Assembly: GCA_020025915.1 (NCBI GenBank)
Contig: JAHHRH010000006.1
Span: 1 to 64,000 of the forward strand
Source of the DNA: Sutterella sp.
GTDB taxonomy: Bacteria; Pseudomonadota; Gammaproteobacteria; Burkholderiales; Burkholderiaceae_F
DNA length: 64,000 bases
Reading direction: 5' to 3'
Position numbers and translations under genes: made by a program. The notes beneath the pieces are model-generated. The model was not told the origin of the DNA and made no database searches. It was given only the letters and a program-made list of their open reading frames with translations. Positions 42,301 through 51,360 of the stretch are shown one piece after another. The stretch's first letter is position 1. Each line of letters begins with the position of its first letter.

Positions 42301-42313
42301 CTTAAGTTCAAAA

Positions 42314-42352
42314 GATCCCGAACAGTTTAATGGCTGTTGCGGGATTTTTTTT
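42314..42352 (+). terminator. Terminator after tRNA-Ala
   Basis: The stem ATCCCG-AACAG / CTGTT-GCGGGAT (42315-42344) has one bulged base and is followed by a run of at least eight Ts. Confidence 0.85.
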
Positions 42353-42385
42353 GATCAAATTGTAGGTTTTCTAGCCTTATACAAA

Positions 42386-42427
42386 GGCTCTCTGTAGCTA
42401 ATCAAAGAGGATTAGCTACAGAGAGCC
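42386..42427 (-). terminator. 18-bp perfect hairpin downstream of spoT
   Basis: 42386-42403 pairs perfectly with 42410-42427 around a 6-base loop, between the convergent tRNA-Ala and spoT genes. It has no long T-run, so its role as a terminator is likely but not certain. Confidence 0.5.
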
Positions 42428-42481
42428 GTTGAGTGAGTCAATTAGATTCTGCTTGTGGACGCATTATTGGGTGCAAGAGTG

Positions 42482-44803
42482 TCAGTGAACTCGCTTCACT
42501 TGCTCAACATTCGCATTTTGCTTAATGGTTCGAATGACGTGCATTAAGTGACCGCGATCTCGAACTTGTACAGTGATACGAATATATTTCTGTGCGTTTT
42601 CGTCTTCAATGCTCATGCCGATGATGCTGGATTTTGCTTCAGCGACACTGGTAGCAACTTGCGCAATGGCGGTGCGTGGATCTTCGACACGAATCTCAAG
42701 GGGGGCAGCAAAATTCGCTTGACGTTGCTCAGGTGCCCACGTCACTTCAACCCAACGTTTTGGATCTGTCTTCATGCCACGTTCGACATGTGGACAGTCT
42801 GCACGGTGAATAATTAAACCGTGTCCCACGCGACTAAAGCCAACGATCTTGTCTCCAGGGATGGGATGACAGCACTTCGATAATTCAACAGCCATCCCTT
42901 CTGTGCCACGAATCACAATGGCAGGTAAAGCCGGCGGCACAGCGTCACTATGAAGATGGCTCATGAGACGCACAAGACGATGAATGACGGTAGCAGGTAA
43001 ATCCTTGCCAAGACCGATAGAGGCATAGAGCGCATCATGGTCTGGTACATCTAACTCTTCTTGCAAAGTTGTCCAAACATGTTCTGGAATCTTTTCTAAA
43101 TCCAGTTGATTTTCAGTTGCTAGACGAGCGAGTACATCGTGTCCAACTTGGGTTGCGTCATCAAATCGGCAGTTACGTAAGAATTGACGGATTTCTGCAC
43201 GAGCGCGACCAGAGTGAACGAATTCAAGCCATTCTGGACTTGGTGAGGCCATCGGGTCGGTGATAATTTCAACCATGTCGCCATTATGAAGCGTCGTGGA
43301 GAGCGGTCGAATTTCACCGTTAATGCGGCATTCTTTGGTGTGGTTGCCGACGTCCGTATGGATTTGATAAGCAAAGTCGACTGATGTGCTACCACGCGGC
43401 AACGAAATAATTTGGCCTTTCGGTGTGAAGGCGTAAACGCGGTTCGGGAATAAGTCGACTTTAATGTTTTCTAAGAATTCATTGCTGTCGAGGCTAGTGC
43501 GTTGAATATCCATCAAGCTTTGTAGCCAAGCCGCAGTGCGCGATTGCATGTCACTGCTATCGAAATCGTTTTTGAACATCCACTGCGTCAAAATGCCGTT
43601 TTCGGCCACTTGATGCATTTGTTCTGTACGGATTTGAAATTCGACAGGGGTGCCGTAAGGACCAATGACAGTGGTATGAAGACTCTGATAGCCGTTGAGT
43701 TTGGGGATGGCAATAAAGTCCTTAAACCGGCGGTGAACAGGCTTATAAAGGCGATGTAAGGCGCCGAGCGCAAGGTAGCAGTCGTTAACCTCACGAACAA
43801 TGACTCGGAAACCGTAAATGTCGAGTGCATCAGAGAAAGACTGATGATTTTCTCGCATCTTGTTATAAATGCCGTAGATGGTCTTATCGCGACCAATAAT
43901 TCGGCAACGAATCCCTTCTTTGGGTAAGAAGTTCTTCGTTTCGGCGAGAATACGCTCGAGCACTGCTCGACGATTGTTTCGCATTAAGAGCACGTTTTCG
44001 TAAAGTATCTTGTAGCGAAGCGGATAGCGATTCGCAAAACTAAGTTCTTGTAGCTCACGAAAGACGCTGTTCATGCCGAGCTGGTGCGCAATGGGCACAT
44101 AAATATCTAATGTTTCATTCGCGATACGTGCACATTTTTCGGGACGCATGACGCCCAACGTACGCATATTGTGTACTCGGTCAGCTAACTTGACTATAAT
44201 CACGCGCAAGTCTCGGGACATCGCAAGAAGCATCTTGCGAAAACTCTCGGCTTGTGCAGCGGCCGCAGACGAAAAACGCAATTTGTCGAGTTTACTCACA
44301 CCATCAACAAGCTCTGCGACTTCAATGCCAAATTTTTCGGCCATTTCTTGTTTACTGGTGCCCGTGTCTTCAAGCACGTCATGCATGAGACCGGCTTGAA
44401 TGGTCGCGGCGTCCATTTTCCATGAGGCGAGGATTGAAGCAACAGCAATCGGGTGAGTGATATAGGGTTCACCAGACTTACGGAATTGACCAAGATGGGC
44501 GTTGTCGGCGTAACGATACGCTTCACGAATCTTTTCAACATCAGGTGTTGAGAGATATTGCCGGCAGAGTTCAACCAAGGCACTCGCAGTGACTGTTGCG
44601 GATGGGCCTTTAGGCGTAAACATGGGCAAATCAGCTTCAGGCAGAATGACCTGTGCTGGCGTAGGAATGACAGGGGAAGACTTAGACGATGGTTTGACGG
44701 AAATAGGCTTGCGTGTCGAGGGGATGGGTTGAGGACTTTGATGCTTACCATCTTCCCGGGTCGCGTAGAGGTCATCAGGATATTGAATGCGCTCGGTAGT
44801 CAT
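42482..44803 (-). CDS. spoT: Bifunctional (p)ppGpp synthetase/hydrolase SpoT
   Basis: RelA/SpoT-family enzyme that makes and degrades the stringent alarmone. In the 773-residue protein, a Ser/Pro-rich N-terminal extension (about 1-75) precedes the HD hydrolase domain (ITHPIAVASILASWKMD, GLMHDVLEDTG, VIIVKLADRVHNMRTL). The synthetase (about 290-420; DIYGFRVIVREVNDCY, FKDFIAIPKLNGYQSLHTTV) follows, then a TGS domain (YAFTPKGQIISLPRGSTSVDFAYQIHTDVG), the ridge region, and a C-terminal ACT domain. The intact His-Asp hydrolase motif and the RFKD motif indicate the bifunctional SpoT class. It lies downstream of gmk and rpoZ, past a terminator. Confidence 0.95.
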   Translation of the reverse strand: MTTERIQYPDDLYATREDGKHQSPQPIPSTRKPISVKPSSKSSPVIPTPAQVILPEADLPMFTPKGPSATVTASALVELCRQYLSTPDVEKIREAYRYADNAHLGQFRKSGEPYITHPIAVASILASWKMDAATIQAGLMHDVLEDTGTSKQEMAEKFGIEVAELVDGVSKLDKLRFSSAAAAQAESFRKMLLAMSRDLRVIIVKLADRVHNMRTLGVMRPEKCARIANETLDIYVPIAHQLGMNSVFRELQELSFANRYPLRYKILYENVLLMRNNRRAVLERILAETKNFLPKEGIRCRIIGRDKTIYGIYNKMRENHQSFSDALDIYGFRVIVREVNDCYLALGALHRLYKPVHRRFKDFIAIPKLNGYQSLHTTVIGPYGTPVEFQIRTEQMHQVAENGILTQWMFKNDFDSSDMQSRTAAWLQSLMDIQRTSLDSNEFLENIKVDLFPNRVYAFTPKGQIISLPRGSTSVDFAYQIHTDVGNHTKECRINGEIRPLSTTLHNGDMVEIITDPMASPSPEWLEFVHSGRARAEIRQFLRNCRFDDATQVGHDVLARLATENQLDLEKIPEHVWTTLQEELDVPDHDALYASIGLGKDLPATVIHRLVRLMSHLHSDAVPPALPAIVIRGTEGMAVELSKCCHPIPGDKIVGFSRVGHGLIIHRADCPHVERGMKTDPKRWVEVTWAPEQRQANFAAPLEIRVEDPRTAIAQVATSVAEAKSSIIGMSIEDENAQKYIRITVQVRDRGHLMHVIRTIKQNANVEQVKRVH

Positions 44804-44885
44804 ATGTGCAAGAATTCCGTACTGATTGGGAGACAGCGGTTATGGTTAGAAGTTCTTTTCTAGTTTGGTACGCTAGCTGGTTCCC

Positions 44886-44939
44886 AAAAATAAAAAAGGC
44901 CAGGCTTTTCGCCGACTTTCACGGCAAAATAACCTGACC
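44886..44939 (-). terminator. Terminator between rpoZ and spoT
   Basis: Arms GGTCAGGTTATTTTGCCG and CGGCGAAAAGCCTGGCC (44898-44939) form a long imperfect stem, followed on the minus strand by six Ts. spoT therefore needs read-through or its own promoter. Confidence 0.75.
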
Positions 44940-44966
44940 GATGTGAAAGAGTGCGTATCTAACAGT

Positions 44967-45167
44967 TTACGGCACGCGCTTCAACATTTCGAGTCCTACT
45001 TCACCTTTCGCGACTTCACGAAGGGCGACAACAGCGGGTTTGTCCTTGGCTTCAACCTTCGGGGCATAGCCCTGTGTCAGGTGGCGAGCGCGATAAGCGG
45101 CGCAAAGCACCATCTGGAAGCGATTCGGAATCTTCTTCAGGCAGTCTTCAACAGTAATACGAGCCAT
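44967..45167 (-). CDS. rpoZ: RNA polymerase omega subunit
   Basis: Smallest RNA polymerase subunit, aiding assembly of beta-prime and ppGpp response. The 66-residue sequence opens with the family signature ARITVEDCLKKIPNRFQMVLCAAYRARHLTQG and ends in a helix (VVALREVAKGEVGLEMLKRV). It is somewhat shorter than E. coli omega (91), which is usual in betaproteobacteria. It sits between gmk and spoT, the canonical location. Confidence 0.95.
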   Translation of the reverse strand: MARITVEDCLKKIPNRFQMVLCAAYRARHLTQGYAPKVEAKDKPAVVALREVAKGEVGLEMLKRVP

Positions 45168-45229
45168 TTTGATTACAACAGTTTAAAAAAGAGAAAAGGA
45201 GTGAGGCTGGCGGTTTCTTTAGAAAAATA

Positions 45230-45877
45230 TCAGAGCGGAATGCCAAGTGAGGCGAACTGCTCACGGTGGCGTATAGCCTGTTGTGCATAGGCTAAGCGGC
45301 TTGCCACGACAACAGATTGCATCTGAGAAAGCGCCTTATCGAATTCTTCGTTAATTATAACGTATTCAAATTCAGGTGCATGGGACATCTCAGCGCCTGC
45401 GCCAAGCAAGCGTCGAGTGATTGTTTGTTCGGAATCGGTGCCGCGATGATGTAAACGCCATTCGAGCGCCTCGATGGATGGGGGCAGGATAAAGATACCC
45501 ACAGTACCCGCAAAGCGTTCGCGTACTTGGCGAGCACCTTGCCAATCGATTTCAAGGAGAACGTCGTTACCTTGAGCTATTTGGCTTTCAATCCAAATAC
45601 GGCTTGTCCCGTAGTAGTTACCGTGAACGAGGGCAGACTCTAAAAATTCACCGCGTTCGCGCATGGCTAAGAATTCAGCTTCGCTAACAAAGTGATATTC
45701 TCGACCATTTTCTTCACCGGGACGAGGGGCGCGTGTGGTGTGCGAAATAGAAAGCTTCAACGTGGGTTCAAGCTTAAGAAGCGCATTGACGAGCGACGAT
45801 TTACCAGCACCCGACGGAGCCGTCACGAGAAAGAGTCGGCCAGCGTGAAGTGGACGAGCGGCGGAAGCATTAGACAT
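45230..45877 (-). CDS. gmk: Guanylate kinase
   Basis: Phosphorylates GMP to GDP with ATP. The 215 residues include the P-loop APSGAGKSSLVNAL (about 20-33), the GMP-binding SISHTTRAPRPGEENGREYHFVSEAEF, and EIDWQGARQVRERF. The family length is about 205-210. The gene starts at ATG 45877 and is 62 bases ahead of rpoZ, so the two probably form one operon, linking guanine nucleotide supply to the ppGpp machinery downstream. Confidence 0.96.
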   Translation of the reverse strand: MSNASAARPLHAGRLFLVTAPSGAGKSSLVNALLKLEPTLKLSISHTTRAPRPGEENGREYHFVSEAEFLAMRERGEFLESALVHGNYYGTSRIWIESQIAQGNDVLLEIDWQGARQVRERFAGTVGIFILPPSIEALEWRLHHRGTDSEQTITRRLLGAGAEMSHAPEFEYVIINEEFDKALSQMQSVVVASRLAYAQQAIRHREQFASLGIPL

Positions 45878-45982
45878 TCGAAGTCTCCATCTGACAATCG
45901 AGACGGCTTCTATTGAAAAGTCGTCAAACGGTCACATCCACGAAAATTTAGGATGGATCGAAATAAGAAGATGGCTATTGTA

Positions 45983-46017
45983 AGGGAGAGTGACTTTCAT
46001 GTGTCGGTACTCTCCCT
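45983..46017 (-). terminator. Hairpin after yicC
   Basis: A 9-bp stem (45983-45991 with 46009-46017) lies between yicC and gmk. The T-run is poor, so it is a weak candidate. Confidence 0.35.
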
Positions 46018-46029
46018 ATTTCTTTGGCG

Positions 46030-46929
46030 TTATTCGAGGTTTTGAATCTGCTCGCGCATCTGTTCGATGATGACCTTGAGCGCAACGGATGCGTTCGTCA
46101 TTTCGATTGCTGCGGCTTTAGAACCTAATGTGTTAGCTTCGCGATTCATTTCTTGTACGACGAAGTCAAGACGACGACCGACAGCACCACCCTTTTTGAG
46201 GATGCGGCGAACTTCGGCGACATGGGTGAAGAGACGATTAATTTCTTCTTCAACGTCCATACGAAGGGCGTAGAGCACGACTTCTTGACGGATACGGTCG
46301 CTCACTTCCTCTCGTGTTAGCGTGCTCTTTTCGGTGAGTGCAGACGACAAAGCGTTTTCGAGACGTTCGCGCAATTTGTTTTCAATGTGCGCCAAAATGT
46401 CAGGCATGCGACCTTTAATATCTGTGACAACTTCTTCGATTTGCTCGCAGTTGTTAAGCAAAACATTCGCTAAAGCTTCACCTTCACGCGCACGAGAAGC
46501 CGTAAACGCATCGAGCATATTGTTAAGCACAGTCAATACAGCTTGAGCAACAGCGTCTTGATCTAGACGATCAATCACCATGACGCCAGGCATGGCAAGA
46601 AGGTTAGAGACCGAGAGTTTATTGGCTTGAGGGAACGTCTCAAGAATCGTATTTTGTACTTCAATGAGACGATTCAGTACAGTGGTGTTGATGCGAACAG
46701 GGGCAGCGTTTTCGTCTGGCGTAATGTAGCCGCGAATTTCAACCTTGCCGCGAGCAATACGCTTTTGTAGCGTTTCACGAATCAGTGGATCGGCAAAGCG
46801 AAGATCTTCATTAAGACGTAGTGTCAAATCAAGAAAACGCGAATTGACTGAACGGCATTCAATTGTAACGGTACCGAGTGGGGTTACACCAGAGGCGACA
46901 GCATAACCCGTCATACTAGCAACGGTCAT
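46030..46929 (-). CDS. yicC: YicC family protein (putative endoribonuclease)
   Basis: Conserved YicC/YloC protein of 299 residues; E. coli YicC has been described as an RNA-cleaving or sRNA-decay factor. The family start MTVASMTGYA, the block TIECRSVNSRFLDLTLRLNEDLR, and the C-terminal motif GRRLDFVVQEMNREANTLGSKA are all present, with a central helical region around VTDIKGRMPDILAHIENKLRERL. ATG 46929 is chosen because AGGAG lies 7 bases upstream. It is divergent from rph, a frequently conserved arrangement. Confidence 0.93.
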   Translation of the reverse strand: MTVASMTGYAVASGVTPLGTVTIECRSVNSRFLDLTLRLNEDLRFADPLIRETLQKRIARGKVEIRGYITPDENAAPVRINTTVLNRLIEVQNTILETFPQANKLSVSNLLAMPGVMVIDRLDQDAVAQAVLTVLNNMLDAFTASRAREGEALANVLLNNCEQIEEVVTDIKGRMPDILAHIENKLRERLENALSSALTEKSTLTREEVSDRIRQEVVLYALRMDVEEEINRLFTHVAEVRRILKKGGAVGRRLDFVVQEMNREANTLGSKAAAIEMTNASVALKVIIEQMREQIQNLE

Positions 46930-47082
46930 GAAAAAACTCCTAGAGATATGAGACATGCGTCGCAGATCAAGAAAGCGCTGGCTGCGACAAGCGCCGCCAT
47001 TGTAACGCGTTTATCTACCTTATTTGAAGTTCTTGCGCTAGCATAACGACACTGATTGAAATTTCGTCTTTGGAGTTAAGTA

Positions 47083-47808
47083 ATGACACAGACCCGTGTG
47101 GACGGCCGTAAGGCTGATGAACTTCGCCCGTTAAATTTTACGCGTGGCTTTACTAAGTATGCTGAAGGTAGTGTCTTGGTTTGTGCAGGTGATACTCGCA
47201 TACTTTGCACAGCGAGCGTCACGCCTGGTGTCCCACGTTTTTTGATGGGGCGCGGTGAAGGTTGGGTGACGGCTGAATATGGGTTGTTGCCTCGTTCGAC
47301 TGGTACGCGTTGTGAGCGCGAAGCTGCCAAAGGTAAGCAATCTGGCCGTACGCAAGAAATTCAGCGTTTGATTGGTCGTAGCTTACGTGCAGCTGTCGAT
47401 CGCAAGAAGTTAGGTGACTTCACGATTCAGTTGGACTGTGATGTTTTACAGGCCGACGGTGGTACGCGCTGTGCTTCTATTGCAGGGTCTTGGGTGGCGT
47501 TGCGTGATGCGGTCAACGGTATGTTAGAAAAGGGCCAAATCACAGAAGATCCGATTCTGACGCAAGTGAGCGCAGTGTCTGCCGGGATTGTTGAAGGTCG
47601 TCCTGTGCTTGACCTGAATTACGCTGAAGATAGCGGTTGCGACACCGATATGAATGTGGTGATGACGGGCGAAGGTCGTTTTGTTGAAATTCAAGGGACG
47701 GCAGAAGGTGCGGCGTTTTCGCGAGAAGAGCTCAATGAACTCCTTCGTTTAGCCGAAAAGGGCAATCTAGAAATTATGGCTGCTCAACGCGCAGCCTTTG
47801 AGTCCTAA
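47083..47808 (+). CDS. rph: Ribonuclease PH
   Basis: Phosphorolytic 3'-5' exoribonuclease that trims tRNA 3' ends. The 241-residue protein has the RNase PH layout: RVDGRKADELRPLNFTRGFTKYAEGSVLVCAGDTRILCTASV, EYGLLPRSTGTRCEREAAKGKQSGRTQEIQRLIGRSLRA (substrate and phosphate binding Arg residues), and LDLNYAEDSGCDTDMNVVM with the catalytic Asp residues. Length matches the family (238). It is the first gene of an rph-rdgB-hemW cluster, with 10 bases between rph and rdgB. Confidence 0.96.
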   Translation: MTQTRVDGRKADELRPLNFTRGFTKYAEGSVLVCAGDTRILCTASVTPGVPRFLMGRGEGWVTAEYGLLPRSTGTRCEREAAKGKQSGRTQEIQRLIGRSLRAAVDRKKLGDFTIQLDCDVLQADGGTRCASIAGSWVALRDAVNGMLEKGQITEDPILTQVSAVSAGIVEGRPVLDLNYAEDSGCDTDMNVVMTGEGRFVEIQGTAEGAAFSREELNELLRLAEKGNLEIMAAQRAAFES

Positions 47809-47818
47809 GGAGAAGCGT

Positions 47819-48418
47819 ATGACTAAGTCACTCGTTTTGGCTTCGAATAACCAAGGCAAACTCCGTGAATTTCAGGCCATGTTTGCCGAGTTGGGTGTTG
47901 AAGTGATTAATCAAGGGGCATTAGGCGTACCGTCTTGCCCAGAGCCCTTTGGTACCTTTATTGAAAATTGTCTAGCGAAAGCGCGTCACGCTGCGCGTGT
48001 GACGGGGCGTCCTGCGATGGCCGATGATTCAGGTATTTGTGTCAATGCTTTGAATGGGATGCCGGGAGTTTTTTCGGCGCGTTTTGCTGGCGAAGAGGCA
48101 AACGATGCCGCTAATAATCAGCTGTTGGTTCAAAAGTTAGCGGGGATTGAAGATCGCCGTGCGCACTATACCTGTGTGTTGGTGGCTGTACGAACCCCTG
48201 AAGATCCCGAGCCTTTAATTGCTGTTGGGCATTGGTATGGCGAAGTGTGCGATACCCCCAAGGGTGAGGGTGGCTTTGGTTACGACCCCTATTTTTATGT
48301 GCCAACTGTAGGTAAAACCGCTGCTGAAATGACTGCAGAAGAAAAGAATCATCAGAGTCATCGCGGTAAGGCCTTAGTAAAGATGAGCCAATTGTTGCGC
48401 GAAAACTGGGGTTGGTAA
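47819..48418 (+). CDS. rdgB: dITP/XTP pyrophosphatase RdgB
   Basis: House-cleaning HAM1-family enzyme that hydrolyses inosine and xanthosine triphosphates so that they are not built into DNA. The 199 residues show LVLASNNQGKLREFQAMFAELG (P-loop-like SxNxxK), PEPFGTFIENCLAKARHAARVTGRPAMADDSGI, and the C-terminal GEGGFGYDPYFYVPTVGKTAAEM. ATG 47819 is preceded by AAGGAG 6 bases upstream; the open frame back to 47798 overlaps rph. Only 2 bases separate it from hemW, so the pair is coupled. Confidence 0.95.
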   Translation: MTKSLVLASNNQGKLREFQAMFAELGVEVINQGALGVPSCPEPFGTFIENCLAKARHAARVTGRPAMADDSGICVNALNGMPGVFSARFAGEEANDAANNQLLVQKLAGIEDRRAHYTCVLVAVRTPEDPEPLIAVGHWYGEVCDTPKGEGGFGYDPYFYVPTVGKTAAEMTAEEKNHQSHRGKALVKMSQLLRENWGW

Positions 48419-48420
48419 TC

Positions 48421-49590
48421 GTGACGGTGCCCAACTTTACTGAAGAAGCGATCCAAAAGATTCCGCTAGCGCTTTATTTGCATTGGCCTTGGTGTGTGCG
48501 AAAGTGTCCATATTGTGACTTTAATTCACATGCCATTCCTCAAGGTTTGAATGATGAGGCTTATGTAGATTTAGTGTTGCGGGATCTGAACCACTGGATG
48601 GGGCGTACCGAAGGTCGCCCGATTAGCAGTGTCTTTATTGGTGGTGGTACGCCGAGCCTCATGTGTGGACAAGCTGTCGATAAATTGCTAAGTGGCGCTA
48701 ATCAGCTTTTTGGTTTTACGTCTGATTGTGAAATCACGTTAGAAGCCAATCCTGGGACGACTGATGAGAGTCGCTTTAAAGCGTTTAAGGCGGCTGGGGT
48801 GAATCGCGTGTCTGTGGGTGTACAGAGCTTTATGAATGAAAAGCTCCAGGTGTTGGGGCGCATTCATTCATCTGACGAAGCCAAACGCGCTGCGCAACAT
48901 GCGGGTGAGGTGTTTGGTAACTTCAATTTGGACTTGATGTTCGCATTACCAGGTGAAACGCTCGACGAAGTGGCGACAGAAGTTGAGACGGCGGTTGGAC
49001 TTGGTGCGACTCATCTCTCGTTTTATCAGTTAACGATTGAACCGGGGACGGCGTTTGCGAAACGCATACCAACAGGTCTACCTGATGATGACACCTGCGC
49101 TGATATGTCTGATCTTGTGATCCAACGACTCTCGTCAGCTGGGTTTGATCATTACGAAGTATCTGGGTATGCTAAGCCTGGCTATCGTTGTCGACATAAT
49201 CTCAATTACTGGCAGTTCGGTGATTATTTGGCAGCGGGCGCTGGTGCGCATGGCAAATTGACGACTCCAGATGGCATTCTTCGTGAAGTAAGGGAAATGT
49301 CTCCCCGACGTTACGCTGAGAAGGTGAATGGCGTTGGGCACGCATGTATTGAAACTACAGTCATTGAAAAAGATGGTTTGCCGTTTGAATTTATGCTGAA
49401 TGTTTTGCGCTTAACGGAAGGTGTGCCAGCTACGTTGTTTGAAACACGAACGGGGTTGCCGCTAAGTGTGGTTGAGTCTCAACTGACTGATTTAAGAACA
49501 CGAGGGTTATTGGTGCCTGATGAAACGCATATTAAGCCGACACCTCAGGGAAGGGCTTTTTTATCAGACCTTCAGGAAGCTTTTCTTTGA
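48421..49590 (+). CDS. hemW: Heme chaperone HemW (radical SAM, HemN-like)
   Basis: Radical-SAM protein related to oxygen-independent coproporphyrinogen oxidase, now regarded as a heme chaperone. The 389-residue protein has the CX3CX2C cluster in HWPWCVRKCPYCDFNSH, followed by SVFIGGGTPSLM, and the HemN-type C-terminal domain with NYWQFGDYLAAGAGAHGKL and LRTRGLLV. The extra Cys-x-Phe after the third Cys is usual in this family. GTG 48421 is the probable start (TTG 48412 or GTG 48427 are alternatives); no good ribosome site distinguishes them. It follows rdgB directly. Confidence 0.9.
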   Translation: MTVPNFTEEAIQKIPLALYLHWPWCVRKCPYCDFNSHAIPQGLNDEAYVDLVLRDLNHWMGRTEGRPISSVFIGGGTPSLMCGQAVDKLLSGANQLFGFTSDCEITLEANPGTTDESRFKAFKAAGVNRVSVGVQSFMNEKLQVLGRIHSSDEAKRAAQHAGEVFGNFNLDLMFALPGETLDEVATEVETAVGLGATHLSFYQLTIEPGTAFAKRIPTGLPDDDTCADMSDLVIQRLSSAGFDHYEVSGYAKPGYRCRHNLNYWQFGDYLAAGAGAHGKLTTPDGILREVREMSPRRYAEKVNGVGHACIETTVIEKDGLPFEFMLNVLRLTEGVPATLFETRTGLPLSVVESQLTDLRTRGLLVPDETHIKPTPQGRAFLSDLQEAFL

Positions 49591-49599
49591 TGCTCAGAA

Positions 49600-49616
49600 T
49601 GCACCAAAGAAGTGCG
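49600..49616 (+). promoter_or_regulatory. NtrC-type binding site upstream of glnA
   Basis: TGCACC-N5-AGTGCG closely resembles the NtrC consensus TGCACC-N5-GGTGCA and lies about 140 bases before the sigma-54 promoter at 49743, a normal enhancer distance. Only one strong copy was seen. Confidence 0.55.
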
Positions 49617-49742
49617 ATAATAAAATGATGTGATTCATGCTAGTGCATAAAAGAGAGCATTGTGGTGCCAAAAGTGCTTCTTCAATGCGTGTGTTTGATA
49701 GAAATGACTCAAGGTAAGCCATTCTTTCTTATTGCACGCTTT

Positions 49743-49757
49743 GGCATGGATTTTGCT
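49743..49757 (+). promoter_or_regulatory. Sigma-54 promoter of glnA
   Basis: TGGCATGGATTTTGCT (49742-49757) places GG at 49743-49744 and GC at 49755-49756, with the required 10-base spacing, matching TGGCAC-N5-TTGCA in most positions. Transcription would begin near 49768 and give a leader of about 90 bases before glnA. Confidence 0.75.
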
Positions 49758-49857
49758 ACTAATTGGTCAAACATGACGGGTTTAGCTCGTTTGCCCCAAT
49801 ACATACCAGGCTAGGCGTAAAAAATGCCTTGCTGGCTAATCTCTAGGAGACAAATAA

Positions 49858-51270
49858 ATGACGTCCGTTTCTGATGTTTTGCAGATGATTAAGGACAATG
49901 ATGTCAAGTTCGTGGATCTGCGTTTGACGGATATTCGCGGTAAAGAAATGCACGTGACTGTGCCTGCCGCCATGATCGATGAAGACGTATTCGAACTTGG
50001 CCAGCCCTTTGACGGTTCGTCCTTTGCTGGCTGGCGTGGTATTGAAGCATCCGACATGCTTTTGATGCCAGATCCTGATTCTGCTCGCATGGATCCGTTC
50101 CGTGAGGTCAATACATTGATTCTTCAGTGCGCGGTTCATGAGCCAAATACGGGTAAGGATTATGATCGCGATCCGCGTTCGATCGGTCTTCGCGCTGAAG
50201 CTTATTTGAAGTCTACGGGCATTGGCGATACGGCCTATTTTGGTCCAGAACCTGAATTCTTCATTTTCGATGCTGTGCGTTGGGAACATCGCATGGGTAA
50301 GAGCTTCTTTGAAGTCGAAAGTGAAGAAGGTCCCTGGGCGACAGGCTTGAAGCAAGAAGGTGGCAATCTGGGCTACCACAACCGTGTGAAGGGTGGTTAT
50401 TTCCCAGTGTCTCCGGTGGACTCTTTTGCTGATATGCGCGCTGAAATGTGCACGTTGCTCGATCAGCAGGGGGTGCCTGTCGAAATTCACCATCATGAAG
50501 TGGGTGGTGCTGGTCAGTGCGAAATCGGTACGCGGTTTAGCACGCTTGTGAAGCGCGCCGACTGGACGCAGATCACGAAGTACACGGTCCAGAATGTGGC
50601 CGCCGCTTATGGTAAGACGGCCACCTTCATGCCGAAGCCCATCGAAGGTGATGCAGGCTCTGGTATGCATGTGCATCAGTCCATTTGGAAGGATGGCCAG
50701 AACCTCTTTGCTGGTAATGGCTATGCAGGTCTCTCTGAAATGGCCCTCTACTATATTGGTGGTGTGATCAAGCACGCACGCGCTCTCAATGCGCTCACTA
50801 ACCCGACGATCAACTCTTATCGTCGTTTGGTGCCTGGTTTTGAAGCTCCGGTGAAGTTGGCTTATTCGTCTTGCAACCGTTCGGCCTCGATTCGTATTCC
50901 GCATGTGAATAGCCCGAAGGCTCGCCGTGTTGAAGTCCGTTTCCCTGATCCGGCCGCTAACCCGTATTTGGCTTTCTCCGCACTCTTGATGGCGGGCTTA
51001 GACGGTATTCAGAATAAGATTCATCCGGGTGACGCTGCAGACAAGAACCTTTATGATCTGCCGCCTGAAGAAAACGCCAAGATCCCGACGATCTGCTCGT
51101 CTTTGGATCAGGCGCTTGAGTGCTTGGATAAGGATCGTGAATTCTTGACCCGTGGTGGCGTCTTTACGGATGAATTTATCGACGCTTATATCGCCATGAA
51201 GATGGAAGAAGTTCAGCGTTGGCGCTTGGCCGTTACCCCGATCGAATACGACATGTACTATTCGCTCTAA
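49858..51270 (+). CDS. glnA: Glutamine synthetase, type I
   Basis: Makes glutamine from glutamate and ammonia; dodecameric cytoplasmic enzyme. The 470-residue GSI sequence has FVDLRLTDIRGKEMHVTVP near the N-terminus, EPEFFIFDAV, KTATFMPKPIEGDAGSGMHVHQSIWKDG with the ATP/metal residues, and NLYDLPPEE with Tyr399, the predicted adenylylation site, so regulation by GlnE is expected. A ribosome site AGGAGA precedes ATG 49858. It is controlled by the sigma-54 promoter at 49743 and lies ahead of ntrB and ntrC, with a terminator in between. Confidence 0.97.
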   Translation: MTSVSDVLQMIKDNDVKFVDLRLTDIRGKEMHVTVPAAMIDEDVFELGQPFDGSSFAGWRGIEASDMLLMPDPDSARMDPFREVNTLILQCAVHEPNTGKDYDRDPRSIGLRAEAYLKSTGIGDTAYFGPEPEFFIFDAVRWEHRMGKSFFEVESEEGPWATGLKQEGGNLGYHNRVKGGYFPVSPVDSFADMRAEMCTLLDQQGVPVEIHHHEVGGAGQCEIGTRFSTLVKRADWTQITKYTVQNVAAAYGKTATFMPKPIEGDAGSGMHVHQSIWKDGQNLFAGNGYAGLSEMALYYIGGVIKHARALNALTNPTINSYRRLVPGFEAPVKLAYSSCNRSASIRIPHVNSPKARRVEVRFPDPAANPYLAFSALLMAGLDGIQNKIHPGDAADKNLYDLPPEENAKIPTICSSLDQALECLDKDREFLTRGGVFTDEFIDAYIAMKMEEVQRWRLAVTPIEYDMYYSL

Positions 51271-51307
51271 TGGGTTAACGTTGGCATATCTAGCATGACT
51301 ACAGAAG

Positions 51308-51343
51308 CGGGCTCGGCGATATTCTGCCGTAGCCCGTTTTTTT
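51308..51343 (+). terminator. Terminator or attenuator between glnA and ntrB
   Basis: CGGGCT-CGGC and GCCG-TAGCCCG arms (51308-51336) are followed by at least seven Ts. It probably limits read-through from strong glnA transcription into ntrBC. Confidence 0.8.
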
Positions 51344-51360
51344 ATGAGGAATCTTGATTG

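Noticed and set aside
49843..50904. 353-codon open frame on the minus strand opposite glnA
   Set aside because: Full overlap with conserved glnA; no recognisable motifs, basic low-complexity His/Arg composition typical of an antisense shadow.
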